Of a stretch of DNA of 5,236 bases, positions 4,954-5,236 are shown one piece after another. The translations under genes and the position numbers were made by a program. This DNA comes from an uncultured Novosphingobium sp. (lineage in GTDB: Bacteria; Pseudomonadota; Alphaproteobacteria; Sphingomonadales; Sphingomonadaceae): the NCBI GenBank assembly GCA_937897535.1, contig CALCQB010000337.1:1-5236 (forward strand), written 5' to 3'. Within the stretch, counting starts at the first letter, position 1, and each line of letters opens with the position of its first letter. The notes beneath the pieces are model-generated. The model saw only the letters and a list, made by a program, of their open reading frames with translations, ran no database searches and was not told the origin of the DNA.

Positions 4954-5236
4954 ATGACCGACAAAACAGCCCTGAGCGACACCTCGAACCAGACCGTCCT
5001 GCCCGCGCCCGACATCGAGGTCGATGTCCGCGAGCTGTTCGGGATCGATATCGACATGAAGGTTCCGGCCTTCAGCCAGCCAGACGAACGCACGCCCGAT
5101 GTGGACGGCGCCTATGTGTTCGATCCCGACACCACGCTGGCGATCCTGGCCGGTTTCGCGTACAACCGCCGGGTGATCGTCCAGGGCTATCACGGCACCG
5201 GCAAATCGACACACATCGAACAGGTCGCGGCCCGAC
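4954..5236 (+). CDS. cobS: Aerobic cobaltochelatase subunit CobS, N-terminal part (cut by the right edge)
   Basis: There are 94 codons, open at the window's end. After a variable start the sequence has the CobS signature DIEVDVRELFGIDIDMKVPA (20-39), then VPDxDxAYVFD-like sequence (50-57) and LAGFAYNRRVIVQGYHGTGKST, with the Walker A P-loop at 78-86. Lysine 84 and serine 85 bind the nucleotide phosphates and magnesium. CobS is the AAA+ ATPase that, with CobT, drives cobalt insertion into hydrogenobyrinic acid a,c-diamide by CobN in aerobic cobalamin synthesis. cobT commonly follows, but that lies outside the window. Many alphaproteobacteria, including some that may not make cobalamin, keep cobS/cobT. 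There is no obvious tie to the GGDEF gene upstream beyond shared strand. Full length should be about 330 residues. Confidence 0.93.
   Translation, partial: MTDKTALSDTSNQTVLPAPDIEVDVRELFGIDIDMKVPAFSQPDERTPDVDGAYVFDPDTTLAILAGFAYNRRVIVQGYHGTGKSTHIEQVAAR

Overview
The window is high-GC DNA with dense, tightly packed genes. The protein types (a 7TM-DISM GGDEF protein, an aerobic-type CobS, a small VOC/DUF1428/DUF1801/DoxX cluster behind a TetR regulator) and the sequence style suggest an alphaproteobacterium, most likely Sphingomonadales. That placement is judged by eye, not by a database search.

Left and middle (1-3098, minus strand): a six-gene block reads leftward from position 3098: tetR, a small VOC (glyoxalase-fold) protein, a four-helix DoxX-like membrane protein, a DUF1801 protein, a DUF1428 (YbaA-like) protein, and a two-domain VOC protein that runs off the left edge. 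Gaps are 23 bp or less, two junctions are 4-bp overlaps (ATGA and GTGA), and one Shine-Dalgarno overlaps the preceding stop codon, so this is almost certainly one operon. A near-perfect 20-bp palindrome just upstream of tetR is probably the repressor's own operator. The contents suggest an inducible response to a small reactive or toxic molecule, but the substrate cannot be read from the sequence.

The most unusual feature is at the left edge. The last VOC protein loses its C-terminal strands at about residue 226 (about position 166) and continues in frame, without a stop, into sequence that looks like the second dimerisation helix and linker of a two-component sensor histidine kinase. This is a real gene fusion or deletion scar, or else an assembly chimera.

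Right side (3194-5236, plus strand): divergent from tetR across 95 bp is a 559-residue membrane diguanylate cyclase with a signal peptide, a periplasmic sensor domain, seven membrane helices and an intact GGEEF site. An 80-bp gap holding a stem-loop follows. The window then ends inside cobS, the AAA+ ATPase subunit of aerobic cobaltochelatase, shortly after its Walker A motif. No RNA genes, insertion sequences or CRISPR arrays were seen.
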